Shown: positions 37,186-52,500 of the stretch, in pieces
Layout: every line of letters begins with the position of its first letter
Numbering within the stretch: the stretch's first letter is position 1
Source: Branchiostoma floridae
Taxonomy: Eukaryota > Chordata > Leptocardii > Amphioxiformes > Branchiostomatidae
DNA length: 64,000 nucleotides
NCBI RefSeq assembly: GCF_000003815.2
Contig: NC_049992.1
Span: 14,922,603 to 14,986,602, forward strand
Direction of reading: 5' to 3'
Notes under the pieces: generated by a model
What the model was told of the DNA's origin: nothing
Databases searched by the model: none
What the model saw: the letters and a program-made list of their open reading frames with translations, nothing else
Translations under genes and position numbers: made by a program

Positions 37186-40100
37186 CTTAATGTTATCTAG
37201 AATATCTTTCATAAGTAAATATGAAAAGATTATGCTATTTCGATGGTGGATAAAGACGACCACGGCTACGGAACTGATGCATGAAAAGATAGTATCGATA
37301 TCGATTTTTATATCAAATGTTAGGAGCATAAACCTAACAATTAATGAGTGCATAGAAAGCCATCAAGTCTTCACGAGTAAGGCCTTTTGTGAGAATACGT
37401 TTAGGCAATTTGTATCTTGATTCCCCCATTTGTCCATGACTTAATGGATAAAAGGTACAATGCACACACCATGTACACAAATAGATATCATGTTATATCT
37501 GACGACAAGATACATGAACATAGTACTTCCAAGACACCCATTTACGGTACTCCACACGGAAACGACAAGACGGTATGTAATTTCCTCCCAAATTTAGAAC
37601 ATCTCATCATCTATCAAGTCGACACATTCTTGGCACATCAAGGATACAAGGTGTTCCTCAGCACATATCTCACGGAGTTCAAACAGCCCAATGTCATCGC
37701 GTTGACATAAAATTGAGAGCAAACATCTTCATGTGCGGGGTACAGGTAATGGAGGTCGCGGGGAGGGCATTTAGAAGTATATTGCGTGAACTTTTCGAGA
37801 GCATTACGTGGAGCTTTGACATTCATGAAAGAGAAATCTTGAATTTTGCCCTCATTGAGGACGGAAAGTGTACACATTTTCCCTGCCCTCCGAGATCCCC
37901 CATCCATCTAATGTTTTGAAGACGGCAAACTAGAAGAGTAAGTCTAGAGGAATATATTTTCCTTTAAATGAGCTAGTTCAAAAGAGTTGCATCTACGAGA
38001 TATAAACAATGTCAACTTTGGTGATGAGGCGATTACTCATTTAGACGCTTAAGATGCTTACAGACGATTATATTTACACTGAAAAATAGAAACACCCCAC
38101 AAGCTCCTAAGATTATGAGGTATATGAAAAAAGAACATTATTGCACGCAAGTGCGCGCGGTACAATATATGGCAACTACTATTAGTATTACATAATTACA
38201 AAGAAGAGGTATAGAATAGAACGCAACATCACAATTGCTATGACAATAAGGCGTAACATATCTTTGATATACTGTTACAATCGAGTTTTGGTATTCTTTC
38301 TTATAACAAAGCAGTCTTTTATATAGGTGTGTTGTCTAGTTTTGCATTATAGGAGTTGCGGCATCTAATTCTAAAGATATATACAAATCTGACTGTAGCA
38401 TCGATTCCCTTGAAATCTGTTGTACTTGAAGAAGCGGCAATCATTAAATACTAATCTGCTTTAGAATATGGTAGTAAAGTGATAAGTGTTGTTAAGGGGT
38501 TTTGCATTAGTCATCATCTAAACTACTCTTTTCGCAAATTGATACATTTCCGATATCTGTCTTTATCGTTTAAATATGTAGAATCGTGATTGTTGCAGCA
38601 TATAGCTATATTACGGCTGGATACCAGGCTAGCAGCATACCATGACAGATAAGATCGAAAAATGCACTCGCCATATGGATTCTAGAAATCATACAACTGA
38701 CGTTGTTGTTGTTGGCCATGAGTAAGCCCGATTCATCTATACCGTATCGTTTCTTTAACTTTTTCCGGTGACCTTCCTCTGCCCTTAATGATGCAATGAA
38801 TAAAGAGCAATAAGTAGTTCTTTGAGCCATACATCTTTCCCAATCATAGCTTGCCAAACGCTAAAAGATGGCCCATGCTCCGGCTCGGGTGAAAGGCCGA
38901 TGTCAGCAGGTGGGAAGTAGGCAAGAATTAGAGGTTAGATGCGTCTGTTGAAGGGCCCGGTGTAGCCCTTTTAAACCACGAGTCATGTCCATTGAAAGCG
39001 TTATCGATTTACCAGCCACATAATAGCATTTCAGCTACTCCTTTATGTATCAAATGCATTACTTTTTCGTACTACCTCGTTTAAACCACCAAAGCGTTTC
39101 AGCACATCGAATAGAATACTACATGCCGGCAATCTTCAGCACATTGCTTGTACCATGCAGTATCATTATCTACATCGTTTTTGTTAGTATCACTAGGCGG
39201 CCATTTATGGAAATATTAAATACAAAATACAACTATAAGACAATTTCTGCATTGGATTTAAGCCACATGCATGTTCTGAACAACTTCTTATTGATTGCGA
39301 AGAGATAGGTATCCAAACTGCTGTGCACTGTATTAAAACATTCATCACACAAAATTGCAAGTCATGCATCACAAAATTGAGCTACGTTTGTCATAACAGA
39401 TACACAATTATATCCTGGGGGGAAACTTGATTGCAGCAAATCACTACAAAAATAGTTGGACACAGACAACGATAATACGCTCAGTCAGATCAAATTTTGT
39501 ACTTTCAGTGAATTGGCAAAGAGCTGGTATACCATGTGCATTTCTGTGATTGTATAGACTAGACAGTTTAACGGTACCCAATTGGCCAAGTATGCACTTG
39601 CTGAAGAAATTTCTTTCATATGCCACTGTAACAATTTCGTCAGATATCTGAAAGCAAGACGAATATATCATTATATACCAACGTATCTACATTTAGCAGC
39701 TTCTTTTCAAATGGGTAAATGTAATTTTCTTCAGAAGACAAATTCCATAGGGCTATCTATGACTATTCTAAAAAAATGCAAAACATCTATCTATCGGCAG
39801 AGTTGGCGAAACAAAGTGCATCGGTATATTAGCTGCTAATATCGAGTTCGTACGTATTTCCACCATATGTATGCGATCAGGTGGTTGCATTTAGATAATT
39901 AGTTGAAATGTAAACCTTGTTGTTAAAACTCGTCTAACATTTACTATTTACCATATCATCAAAGCAATTTTCATTAACTGTATATCACGGCTGCTTCCAC
40001 TGCGCTCTGGAGGTTAAGTATCTCACTACATTTGGATATAATGAAAAACATTAATTATTTTGAGGAAATAAGTGGGCTCTTGCGATATTCACTCTTCTGT

Positions 40101-43100
40101 CTCTTATTAAATGATAAATCTCTGCTTGCCCAAGGGGAATTAAGCACTTACGCTTACTCCTACGCTGTACGTCATGTCAAGGTAGGAGGACCTCACGATC
40201 GTTACCAGAAGACTTTTGTGGCTCTCCTTACTGCAAATTCTTTGACTAAGGCAGCGCTCCCTGAACTCAGGATACACCCAACCTCCTTCTGGCAACACAA
40301 AGACGTAGTTGCACAAGGTTATCTTCAAATTATGGAAGATGGGTTAGCGTCGCCAAGTAGTGCAACACTTTCAACTGTCAAAAGGTCGTTCTGCGAATCC
40401 ACACCGACCATTGATGTATCGGTATGGTGGAAAAAAATGACAGAAAGCTCTGCTGTACGCTCTTTTTCTATCCTTTATATTCGCTTATATCCTTATGTAA
40501 GTATGATAGGTGTTGGGGAGAAGGGAAATGTACAAATGTATTAGTGTAAGAGATAGAGAGGGCAAGCTACACTCACTCAATGTCATGTGTGCTTATTTTA
40601 GACGGTCGTGACAGCCTTCCCCCGTAAGGTCGAGAGTAGAAGGATTTCATCCTACCTGCAATTGCACCACAGAACTACGATGTACTTTGAGACAGACCGA
40701 CTCTTTGGTTTGGATGACTCTGTAACACTTGAACATCAATAATACAGTTCAATATTTATCAATCTTTACTTCCTTTGAAAATGGTTGCATATTTTCTGGC
40801 CCGTGTGCATGTGTTCTTGTATAAGGCGCAATATCTTAAGAAGATTTACATAATAATGTTTGATATGTACGTGCTGTGTGCCAAAGGGTCAAACTTGATT
40901 TTGGGCCTCCTGATGGCTGACCATGGTACTGCATTTGTATCTGCTTTGTATCTTTTGTCCTGGACATGCTGTCACCAGATCTTAATTTTTTTCAAGCAGG
41001 AAGAAGTTTGTTTGCTTCTTCTAGCAGCTTGTTCGATGAAGCGAAACATCGACTTTCCTATTAGGAAACTCTGAATGCACTAAAACATATTGAAACTCAA
41101 TATCTAAACACATATAAAATATAAAATCACAGCAGTGCCTGAAGCAGATTGAATTAAGGTACGCTTTGATAGATGATAGTTTGTTTGTGATATGATAAAC
41201 CAGACGCCTATTTAATCAGTGTAACTTGGGAATAGATTCCCTAATGAAAGATAAACTGCGTCGTAATGATTAGAATGAGAGGGTTGGCGAGCTATACAAT
41301 AGAATGCAAATAAATGACTTATTAGTTGCCGTGCAATAAGGTTCTTCATTATAACTCCATTTCTACAGAAAGAGTTGTTGTGAAGAGGAAGAACTTGGAA
41401 AAACTGAAACTTCTCTCCATGTTTTATTTGTTTTTTGTGTCTGCACATAGTAAACCCACTATTGATTATTGCACGACAGTAATCGTGTCCTTGAAAGGGG
41501 GCGTTCAAAAACCGATAAAAGACTTATGCCTTGCCTTTAAAATAATAGCTTCAGGACAATAGTGACATTTTACATCTTTGGGGATTATTGTATTAGCGAA
41601 GATTAATTAGCATCATCAAACCGAGGGACGTCTAGTGATTGGTGAATGATGCTCTGGGGAATTGAGCTCAAAATATAGCAGAGAATCGGTCTGTGGGTGA
41701 TTGCTAACTTAGATTGTTATGATTACAATCATCAGCATGATGAAGAAACAAATAACATTCCGAGCAAATGTACTATAATTGTTCTTTGTCATTAACCAAA
41801 GGAAGTCACAAACATGAATTCTAGTGCTTAAAATATATTCAAATCAAAATTATTTTAGGGGCTATAGCTACGTAAACGGTTTGCTTTCGGCACGATCAAA
41901 TGAAATTGATGATAAACTTTGCATGCAATCAGCATGTGGTGTGGCTTTCAATTTGTTTTATCTTTTATAGATTCCTCCAGACCAAGGACATTTTAATGAT
42001 GGAAATGGAGCAAAAACATGTCAAATACCATCAATCAATACTTTCTGTTTTTCCCATTTGTTCCAAGCTGTCACTGTTCATCTCAACCGCACCAACTAGG
42101 TAGGTGGCATCAGGGATCACTGGGTGCCATTTGACAGGCAGAAATTTTGTTTCTTTTCCCATAAGGACGGCAATCTGGGTTGGCACGCGTCAGTAGGAAT
42201 GCATCAACGCGTTCTAATATGAACGGGGGTTGGGACACCAAGGGGATGTGAATTCCCTGCGGCATAGAAAGCAATTGGAAGAAGTTATGGCTCAAGAAAC
42301 AGTGCTTATTTGGTTAGTTTGGAAGGTTTTCATAAATGTGTCTACTCCGTCGGAGAATATTACTATTCCATACATCTGAGCTTTATGAACAAAATACCGA
42401 ACTCTCCTGCGTACATATAATGACGGAAATATACGTATAGATGTAGGCCATCACCACCCACCATACCAAGACTTGGTAAAGGAACGATACATCCATCGCT
42501 TCTGTGACGTCGTGTTATTCAGATAGAACACGTGACACGATGAGAAGTGAATCATAAGTTGCATAAAATCTTTGGCAGCCCCTTTCTTTCTTGGGTAAGT
42601 CCAATTTTTGTGTTCGAAGTTCGAAATCATTTTTTATCATAAGATGTATCGCTATACTCCTAGGTAATATCCTAGTCGACCACATTTAGTCACAAGATAT
42701 CACAAGACAGCTCTACATCCTGCTAGATTTACTGTGCTTTTGAGAATAATTGCAAACATAAAACACGGATGCCCATTTCCTTTTATTTTATGGTTCAGTT
42801 TAGGAGAATTTCACATGGCCAATAATATTTATTGACCATCAAGTACGTATTTTCCAAGCGATAACACTTCGACATTAATACACGTCACTGCGATGACTTC
42901 CCAAATAACGCTTTTGAACATAAATAGCACATGATGGCGTTGTAGTAAATGGGCATTGCATCTTTGCTCAGGTCAATATCTTTGTTTAATGTATTTTGTT
43001 ATTCCGTATATTTTCATATGGAGAGGAATGCATTAAAGGAAAACTGTCACCATCTGTGTTAAGGTATATGGACTAATATTGAGCAGATGGGCAAGTAGAA

Positions 43101-46100
43101 AGAAGATTCTATTGAATTATCTGACCCCAATGTACTTTCTCTTCAACACTATATCATCCCTCACTCCGAATCGAACAACTATGACTGACAATGTGAATAA
43201 GAAATACCTTACACTGATAAGTAAAATTAGTAAACATGATGTGTAATATACACATTTCCCATGCGGTCACGTTGAAAGCAACAAGAAAGGAGGTTTAAGT
43301 GGTAGCTAATCAGCTAGTTATTATAGGTCCAAAACAGATCACTGGCGCTTTTGACATCATGAATGGCGAAGCTGTTGGGAATTCAAAACGCATTCTATGA
43401 CTTCTGACACAACAGCAACAGGCAATAGCCTTCAAACACATTTTGCATTGATGAGTATCTATAATTAGTTCCAGGGGGTGGCTTAAACAGTTCTTTTAGT
43501 GGTTCATCTAACGTTTATTAACTGGCATAATTTTTGGTTATATATTTCATATCGGTTGTAAAACAACCATCCCAGCAACACCAACTATCCGACCCCGACA
43601 TGTACTTTCTATTCAAAGATTTACTTGTTTAACTTTACCTACTAAATCGGTGGTGATGCAAAAGTGCCACAGCTGCTCCACCATTATTGTTTATTTTTCA
43701 TCACTATTTATTGCATGCTTTACTAGCAATGGAATTATGAATGGTAGCAATATACATATAGCAAATATCATTTGATAGGGATAAGTGGTTAGAAAACGTC
43801 AACAGATTTTCTATGATAAATTCAAAACTACACAACCGGAGATGCTTTATGCTCAATCGATATATAATTTAACATAAAAATCTAGGAGGCCTTGAGTCAA
43901 TTGATCACCTCATTTTGAACTCAGTGGTTCATCGTTCATTGTGACTTCACACGGGGCCCATAGAGGTGAAAAACACAATAGCAAAACCTTGATTATTTGT
44001 GAAACCTAAAAGACACAAACAAAATACAAATAAGCCTATAGAAGTATAGAACGAAGAGCTGTCGGAATCAAAGATTGATTGGCACCCTCCTGAGATATCT
44101 AGGAGTAATTGAAGGATCATTCAATGGTTCATGTAGTCATTCAAACCTCTAATCAAGCCTGGCAAGATAAAACGAGTTGGTGGGACATTATTTTCTGCTC
44201 GATAGAACTTGAGATAGGCAGAAACTTAGAATGCAAATACCTCATAATGACCTTAAACCGCAAAAGGCAGCGAACAAAACTTCTGATTCTGATAAATGAC
44301 AGACACTTTCGTTGTATACGTAACTCTGTGAGGGTGTCTTTGAAAAGGTCAACCTTTCCTACAAGCAAACTCTTAATGGCAGGACGCAATATGATTAGCC
44401 ATCGACCAACGTTGAACACCTGGTTCCGCTTCGTACTAACGGAAATCCGATATCAATAAAGACAGCACAAATATGTGGCCCTGAATACATATCTAGATCT
44501 CTATGCGACATTTGAATCCCTCCGGCAAAATACATTCAAAAAGTATCTCAATTTTTTTTAAATTTATGGTGTCCAGCATCTATAACTCTCCACCCACAGG
44601 GCTGTTTTTGCAGTAGACTACAAGGCGATAAGAATGGTGGGGGCTTTGCTACATGTATATTTCTGTGCTATGGTGAAGTTATGTTCTGCCTGAAGGCACA
44701 AGAAGTGTCTCATAACCATAGATGGACCTAAGAGAGCGAGCATTCCAACCATGCTAACGCCAATGATTGCTGTTCCAATTCTAGGTGTTATAGCCATTAC
44801 TTGCCCACGGGTCGTTACGGACAGATGGATGATGTATTGAAGGCCTACATGCCGCTGGCGGTAAAGTCATGGTAAAGTGTACTTTGCATCTGGTGCTGGG
44901 TTAAACAGATGATCCGTCTCGCACTGATCTATTCAGGCATCAGCGTCAAGGCCCGGTATTAGCGGCGCGGAGTGCGGTCCATCCAGTGTCGTATGCGCAC
45001 TCTTGGTTGCACGCTCCGGCTGAAATTGCTGTGACGTTTTCTATAACGATTCAACGATTTGTAAGCATCTCCAGTACGAGAGAAGTTTTGATATTCCAGT
45101 CGTCTTTCGTCGGTGCAAGCTATTTTAGGTAAGTGCACACCACTGTATATAGACTTTGTGGAACGTTGACGTCTGAATCAAAGGATACCTTTCGTGTTTT
45201 CGATGAAATATTCATCTGTACCAAACGTCCATGTCCTCTGTGAACGTAATACTAGAACACCTTGTAAGGGCCTCGATCGTTGCCGCGTGGGTTAAGTTTT
45301 CTCCGCCGCAAGAGGTCACTCGATAGAAAATTGTCAGAAATTATTAATGCCATTACTTTTAATGTCCATTTTATAACATTTACATTTGTCATGTCTATTG
45401 GTAAGATCGAACAGTGGTAATGAGCAAACGGGATGCCAACACAGCAGGTTTACGATAGGCGATGGATGGGGGGGTAGGGGTGGTATGGGGGTTGGGCTGT
45501 TGACACCAAGTGTAAGGCATGGCCAAATCACAATCATCTTTACATACCACACGACCATCAGTTACAGGTCCTTTTGGACTTTTGGCACATACGGTGTCCT
45601 GAAAGTGGACAGCCACATGAAGCCTCTGTCACATATATTCAAGACCTTCCCACGATTTTGCTCCCGACAACTCCACTATCAAAGTCGGCGTTGCTTTCTA
45701 AAGAAGCTTGGAATCTGTCTTATGTTACTTTTAGGTTGCTGACTATGATCTTATCCAAACACAGTACATTTTCAATATATTCAGAGTCGGCAAGTGAAGT
45801 TGACTTGCAAGGTCTAATAGAGGTAACCTCGTGGACCAACTTCCAACAATGGTCAACCTTGCAATGGCTACAGACCATATTTTGTTGAAGGCTATGGGAG
45901 ACAGGGATACGTGAGGCTATGTGAGACAGGGACACGTACATGCATGCCCCGAGGTAACGTCAATAGGCGATATCCGTGAAGGTACCCGTCACTTGAAGCA
46001 TTACCAAAACATGTCATGTCTGGTGATTTCTTGAGCGTGATATGCCCATTTCAGCATCAATATTCCGACAAATGGCCGGGACAACGCCAAGGTCATGATT

Positions 46101-46776
46101 GACATATGTTCACCACCGTTAATATGGAGAACTACACATAGGCAGACTGCATGAAGAACGGTAAGCTAAATGGCGTAGATGTATTGCAAAATACCTATTT
46201 CAGATACACAGCCCTCGGCAAGTTATTATGAGAGTTACAAGTAATCCACATACACACACAGACGCAAATCACTCATGTTCAAAGTCATGACAATGCCAAA
46301 TCTATTCAGGCTCAAAACCTGTATAGGAAAGGCTACAGTACGAAACTAATGGCGATATACGATAAGATACGGGGTGTGAGCTGCTATTGTTCAGACATGG
46401 AAGCGTGTTAAGGAAACTAATGTAATAGCGCTCACGAAATCCATAATGAAGACATTACCATCTGTCACAGGAATAAGTCTATCGTATCTTGGTTCCGTAT
46501 CTATTCATAACACTTCCTTCACTTTGTACTGAGGGAAATAGAACGCGAATCGTGCTACACAAATGGTCTCAATGAGTCCCTGGATTAGGTCTCCCCATCA
46601 TTAGCTTTTACCAAGGAGAAAGAAATGAGGAGAGGACAAATAACATGGAATTTTCCTGTGCTGTGTTAACACTTTTAACACAGTGGTTTTTGGAGATACT
46701 CACAATTGGCCACAAAGGACTCGGTGAAGGCTAGGTGTAATTAATGTTGATACTTGACTCATGTGATGAAATTTGT
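37186..46776. other. gene-poor stretch of about 9.6 kb
   Basis: No supported gene. The longest frame is 170 codons at 40032-40544 on plus. It has no recognisable domain and no splice partners that I could find. Others of 100-118 codons near 44.1 and 45.4-45.9 kb overlap frames on the other strand. A small hairpin CTGTGTTAACACTTTTAACACAG-type, with 9-bp arms, lies near 46660-46683. Confidence 0.4.
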
Positions 46777-47290
46777 CTTCCTTAGCTCACCGCGTACCGG
46801 GTATGCGTGGAGGTTTCCGTAGTTTTGAACTTGTACACCAGAACATTTACAGCGAATCATGCGTTTCATTATATCTCAGGAGCTATTTTACTGGTTTGAT
46901 TTTTGTTTAAATTAAAGTTAGTACATAATATAGTGTCACCGGACGGTTGAATGAACTGAACTGAACATAATATTGCTTCCTTGGTTCAACCGTGTATTTC
47001 GTGGATTCATGAAAGTTTCCGCAGTTTGAACTTATACGCTATAGCATTTACAGCGAACTATGCGTTTTATGTTATTTACGGAGCCATTTCACTGTTCTGA
47101 ATTTCAAAAATATCATCTCTCATGTTAAATTGCTTTCTTGGCTCAACCGGGTATTTCGTGTGTTCCTGAAAGTTTCCGTAGTTTTGAACCTTTACAATTT
47201 TATAGTATTTACAATGAACAATGCATTCTATGTTACTTACGTAGTTATTTCCCTGGTTTGAATTTCAAAATAAAAGTTAAAATGGTAGTG
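46777..47290. repeat. three diverged tandem units of about 155-200 bp
   Basis: Each unit has (G)CTT(C)CTTGG(C/T)TCAACCG, GTATTTCGTG, GAAAGTTTCCG(T/C)AGTTTGAAC, ATTTACAGCGAAC-like and ATGCGTTTTATGTTA-like blocks in the same order. Units start near 46777, 46975 and 47131. Divergence is high, so the array is old. Confidence 0.75.
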
Positions 47291-49204
47291 GAGGCAGATG
47301 TAAAATCCCTATAGTATACCCAACAAAATGCATGATACATTTGTGAATTTTAGGTTCAAGTTAGTACCTTGGAACATATCGTGAACATGTAATTAACAAC
47401 ATATATCTAATTCAATGTATAGATTTCATTGTGGCTCGGCGTAGGCAATATTTAATTGACTCTGGCTTTATTTCAAATATGGCATCTTAACACATGTCTG
47501 TAGATTATGCTGCACTTTCATAAGTTGCCTACTATATCTTGATTAGAAGGATTGTACAATGCGTACGTGTATTCGATTTATATGTGTGCGTGTTGAATGA
47601 TTAGCAAATAAAGCGCATGGTGTGCAGTGGTCTATGTTAGACTACCTTAGTGGATCGGTATGGCAGCCTGAAACTACCATTAGCGTAAATTTCTCACTGT
47701 ATAGAAGACGATGTACTTAATAACGTGATATTTTTGTCCCTACTTCACGCCACATCAAGAGCATAAAAGCCACATCCACAGTGTAGATCATTGCAATGAC
47801 AATCATATACTATAACATTTTCTATATCTGCTGTTACATAGAAAAGTTTGCAACATATCATAATCTTTCAGTACTTTCTGATAATGTTTAATCAATTTTA
47901 ACATGGCCAAAGTGCAATTCCCCCTGCAAAGTAAGTCCCAGTAGGACCTTGAACTGCAATTTCCCAAACGTAATGATTCATGTCCGCTGTCAGATTTTTT
48001 AGATAAAATACATCACATGATTTAGTGATTGCTTGATCTGCTGTTATGAAAAGAAGAACGTGCGTCAGAACGTGATTCCCAGAACAATAAGATTAAAGAT
48101 GTCTGACGTGGGATGTCGAATCACCTTGAGTGGGGGTCTGCATGAATTATCTTTACTGCGTCAGAAGTATGCACCTGGGTGAGAAACTCTTGATGCATTT
48201 GCCTTAAAACATTAAACACATCAGAGCAGCGAACCATGCATCATTAGCATTCTGCCAAGGTTGAAACTTGTCGCTACAAAGGCTTTCGCAATCTAGAGTA
48301 CGTCAGACCAGCATTAAAAGAGAGCAGAATAATCTTTAGTACTTATCTCTATGTCCCTACCAAGGGTAATATAAAATCTCCAACACGAACAGAGATTGTC
48401 GCAATGGTCCAAGTAACGTCGGCACATCAATACCTTGCCTTGTATCTCAATATTTATGACTGGAAATTTGCACCCCAAAGGAATGCGTAGAAGACTGCCA
48501 GAGGCTTACTGCGTTGCCATGGGGGTTTTGTGGTCTTCCACTTGGTGTCAGGGACAAACCGAACACGACCTAGCCTCCTATATTAGATACATGACAGTGT
48601 ACAGTGAGCGAGGAACACTGACTTGATATTCTATAGCTCAATGAAGATGTTGGGTAGGGGCACGTAGACTAAATGGTGTCTGTGGGCGTGTGGTTCCGAA
48701 AATCGTAAGAAAACTTCGACATACGTCTAGAGTTTATGGGGTATAGTTGAACCCATAGACTTTGCATATTATCATCCACAGTTGTATGGCCTAATGGAGA
48801 CGTGCGTCAGCCGCAACACCGTTTCTAAGCTCTGCATCTGTCGGCTTTGTAAGGTTTAAACAGGATTTTTTTTCTAATCTCGTGGGTTTCCATGTATGGA
48901 GCATGGTAATGTGGCCATGCATACTTTGTGCTAATTATATTACGACATGCCTTGAAGTTTGTTGCCGTTTTTATTTTTCATTGATAATTCCTAGAATGTA
49001 CAAATATATATCAATGTATATGTAAACAAACGGAAACACCGTAAATAATACCTGAACACTACCATTGATGAGGGATTTTATCATGTATAAGAGCATTCTT
49101 TTTTTAAGTTTCCTCGGAGACAGACAAGGACAATGTGGCACTGCACTCAAGTTAATAACTTGATTAAGCACTCCACTTACTACAAAGGACAGACATAGGG
49201 TAAT
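47291..49204. other. non-coding stretch
   Basis: No supported gene. The longest frames are 63-66 codons. Confidence 0.4.
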
Positions 49205-49490
49205 TACGTCCCATTATGATAGTCTTTTGAGGCCGTACCTTTAGTCCGTTGTTCTCCACGGGGTCTTGGGCATGGTAAGAAGGCAGGTGGCATCCCTGTC
49301 CTTTATCGCCCTGACGTTCCCTAACCGAAGTCAGATACCCATTTAAACATTTGGGTAAAGTAAGTTAATTCATGTACAGAACATTTACCAATATCGGTAA
49401 CGTTACAGGATTCGAACCTATTGGTTATTGGGTGGGCCGACTACTCACTCTTTGCAGCCAGCAGGGGCTGAATTGCGAGGAGCATACAAA
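49205..49490 (-). mobile_element. diverged tRNA-derived SINE
   Basis: On the minus strand GGTTCGAATCC (49409-49419 region) is a perfect pol III B box. Downstream of it on that strand the order matches the SINE at 62.4 kb in diverged form: a TAAATG(T/G)TCTG-like block, the AAATTAACTTACTTTACCC block that corresponds to the TTTCCTCACC region, then CAAATGTTTAAATGGG. The head (49425-49485) is shared with 34632-34690. An A box is not clear, so the family assignment is tentative. Confidence 0.6.
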
Positions 49491-49495
49491 AGGGG

Positions 49496-49513
49496 TTGGG
49501 GGGGGGGGGGGGC
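49496..49513. repeat. poly-G tract
   Basis: A run of about 15 consecutive G bases interrupted once near its start. Length variation or assembly error is likely. Confidence 0.9.
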
Positions 49514-52500
49514 TAAATCGCAAGGGTCTGGAGCGAGCTGCTATTCGGCGCCACTCAGGTGACCTCAATACGACAGTAATTGCCTCAGGTGAGTCCAAGG
49601 TACTGTAGGTTTTGAACCACTCACAACGCACCATCGCACGTGTGGCGGGTTCTTTGACGTGCCTCAAGGGTATGGCTCTCCCCAGACACGGGACCTCCAT
49701 TTGAGGGACGGCCCTAGCCGACTTGATTCTGAGCCAAGTACTCTGCAGCTACGCCAAATGATTCCATATAAAAGTATTTCCTTGAATGCATCGGTATTGC
49801 AAAACCGTGTGATCTACCGGAATTTACTAGGCGTTTTATTGTCATGTAGCCCGGATACTCCTGGCCCGTCGTAATATTAACGCGGAAGACTATATTTGAA
49901 ACTTTCCGTGGTGAAAATAGTCGTAAATGCTTAACTTCCTTCATCAATTTTACGACAGTAGTGGAACATGAGGTACATAAATAATAAAGACGCAGAACGT
50001 TTGCGTTAGTACGTAGATTGCAAATTGGGGCAATATGCATTACTCGAGGGAATACACTTATTATGGGAAATCGTAACTCTAAAATAATATTGCAGGATAC
50101 ACATAATTGGATTTCTGAAATTACCGGCAACAGCGACTACGTCTTATTTGATTGCAAATTGACGCTTGAAGTGCTTTCAGAAAGTCAGCAACTTTATAAC
50201 AATTTCGGATTTTAAGACCTCCTCTTTCTCGATGCCGACTAGTCGTATTGGCACCATATTTTTTCACGAGGCTTAGGCTGTCAAATTTGTACCTTGACTT
50301 CACTATGCATGATAAAGTACGATGAATTCCGTTCATGTCTCCGGTACATCACAGGCCGCGTTTACAAATGGAGTTTTATGTGAACATCATTGAATTTGGC
50401 CCATTCGGTAAATATGGGTCGGCGGGGGTTAGATGGAGATAGAGGCGACGGGCCATCATCATTAGCGCTTAACGAGGGATGGCAGCCTGGGGTGATGATG
50501 GCGTGATATATAATCATGAAACTGGGGAAAATTTGAGTGCCTGGTTTATTCCTCCAACCATGTTTAACGACTAAGGCACATTCTGCCCCTAAAGCAATTT
50601 GATCTCTGTCATCCATTTTATGTAATGGCACAAACCAAAAAATACAGGCTCATAATGCCGAGGCGTTAGATCCATATACTCGGCAGATGTTTTAGATATG
50701 AGATTACACTTCTGTGCTCCTGGAATACACAAGTCAATTGAATGCCCTAGAGTATTGCCAAACCTTCATGATGAGATTTATCTTTCACTGTTTAATAGTG
50801 CGAGAACGTCTTCGCTGAGGTTTTTAAAGCGCTACAAAGCTATTTAAGAAGAATTGGGACTACTCGAAAGAAGTTACTGAAATTTACATTCTGACTGTGT
50901 AACCTCAGATCAAATATTGGCAAGTTGTAATCCTAAATCTATAACGCTCAGTTTGTATTAGGTATGCTTTGGCAAGAGAATCACGCTGCTGTCTTTCACC
51001 CGAAGATATATTATTCATATCTCCTAGCTCTAATTGCCATGTACTAGAGATTAATTGAAAACAGAAACATATTAGCCAACTGTTGCCTCAAGAATGACAA
51101 ACAGTAAAAGTACGTCAGTAATCTATTTAGCTTGTGTGTTAATAGAAATGCGGACCCCTACAATAATTGACCTTTGATGAACTAAACACAAGCTACTAAA
51201 AGGGGTGAGACGATGTAGAAATAAAAGTACCTGTCACAAGCAAATTGTACTTTAATCACTTACTGTCTATGGTAAACGTGACTTATCATATGCAAAGTAT
51301 CTTACTGTACAAATACAGATAGACCTTAAAGAACTTGAATCAATACACTCTTCTACTGACCCCGAGACCTGGACGACTACCTGTATCAACTCTGAATTCT
51401 TCTTCCTGTCATTGCTACAAGTCTGACCTTTGCGATATCTTCTCACCTACATCCTGTCTTTCTTCTTACACTGCATTAAAAAAAATACAGACAGACAATA
51501 CGACAAACGATCATTCTGTTTTTCCAGAGGAAGTAATCCAATATGCAATACCTAAAGCTGTGTATGAATTCAAAAGTGGAAGATTGCAACTGTTAACCTG
51601 CACCGTATTGGTTCGTTCGGGGACATGTTAGATTCGGGACGTAATCGAAGAAACAACAGACGATGAAAAGCATGAATAGACCACATCTTATCTTTCCCCA
51701 CGAGAGGATCAACACTTCATTTTGCGTCGACTTCTCTGTGGTTAACTAAGATTAACTCGGAGGACACCTGTCTCCTACGAGTCCAAGATCTCTCCAGAGA
51801 TAGACGCTGTTATTTCAATGGTAATCCAACAAGCCGTGGGCTATTCGCCCGTGCTTATAACCCCTTTGTCAATTCTATTACCAGTGACATTCACGAGACG
51901 TTTCTTGCTAAACTTATAAACACTTTATCATTTGCGTCCCTGTCAGACATAATAATCAACAGTGTATCGTGTGATCTTGCCTGGCGTGTACAGTGAATTC
52001 TGAAAGCATTTAGATCCAAATCTTTCTCATTTGACAGTCGCTTATCACAGTCGACCTAATCCTGTCCTAAAGCTTCCACGTCCGTCTCCTAGAGGTGATT
52101 GTAGATGGATGGAAACTCCGAAAATGATAGCGATTGGTATCTTCTTTGACGGTCAGTCACCGATTTCTTTTCATCAAGCAAATCGATTTTTAAAAAAATT
52201 TAGAGGCCAAGCTGTCTGATCTTTAACGGTCAGTGAATGGACTTGTCAAAAACACAATTGTACAAAATTTGATAACGTTTTTATATCTTCATGAACTGAC
52301 CCGTACATGTTACCCGTACTAATGTAAACAATATTTCAACAAACTTTAAAATGCAGGGGAATCTAACAAACAGTGTCTACGAACTTTCCATTTATGCTTT
52401 AATCGATATTACGTTTTAAACAAAGATTATTTTAAAAAGTATCCATTTATTATCTCTTTAATACAGTATACCGTAGCTAATTGACCATCTGTGCCATCCA

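Noticed and set aside
40032..40544. 170-codon open frame on the plus strand
   Set aside because: No recognisable domain and no splice partners; composition is unremarkable. Kept out of the gene list.
49714..50130. 138-codon minus-strand frame
   Set aside because: No domain, and part of it overlaps sequence that looks like old dispersed repeat.
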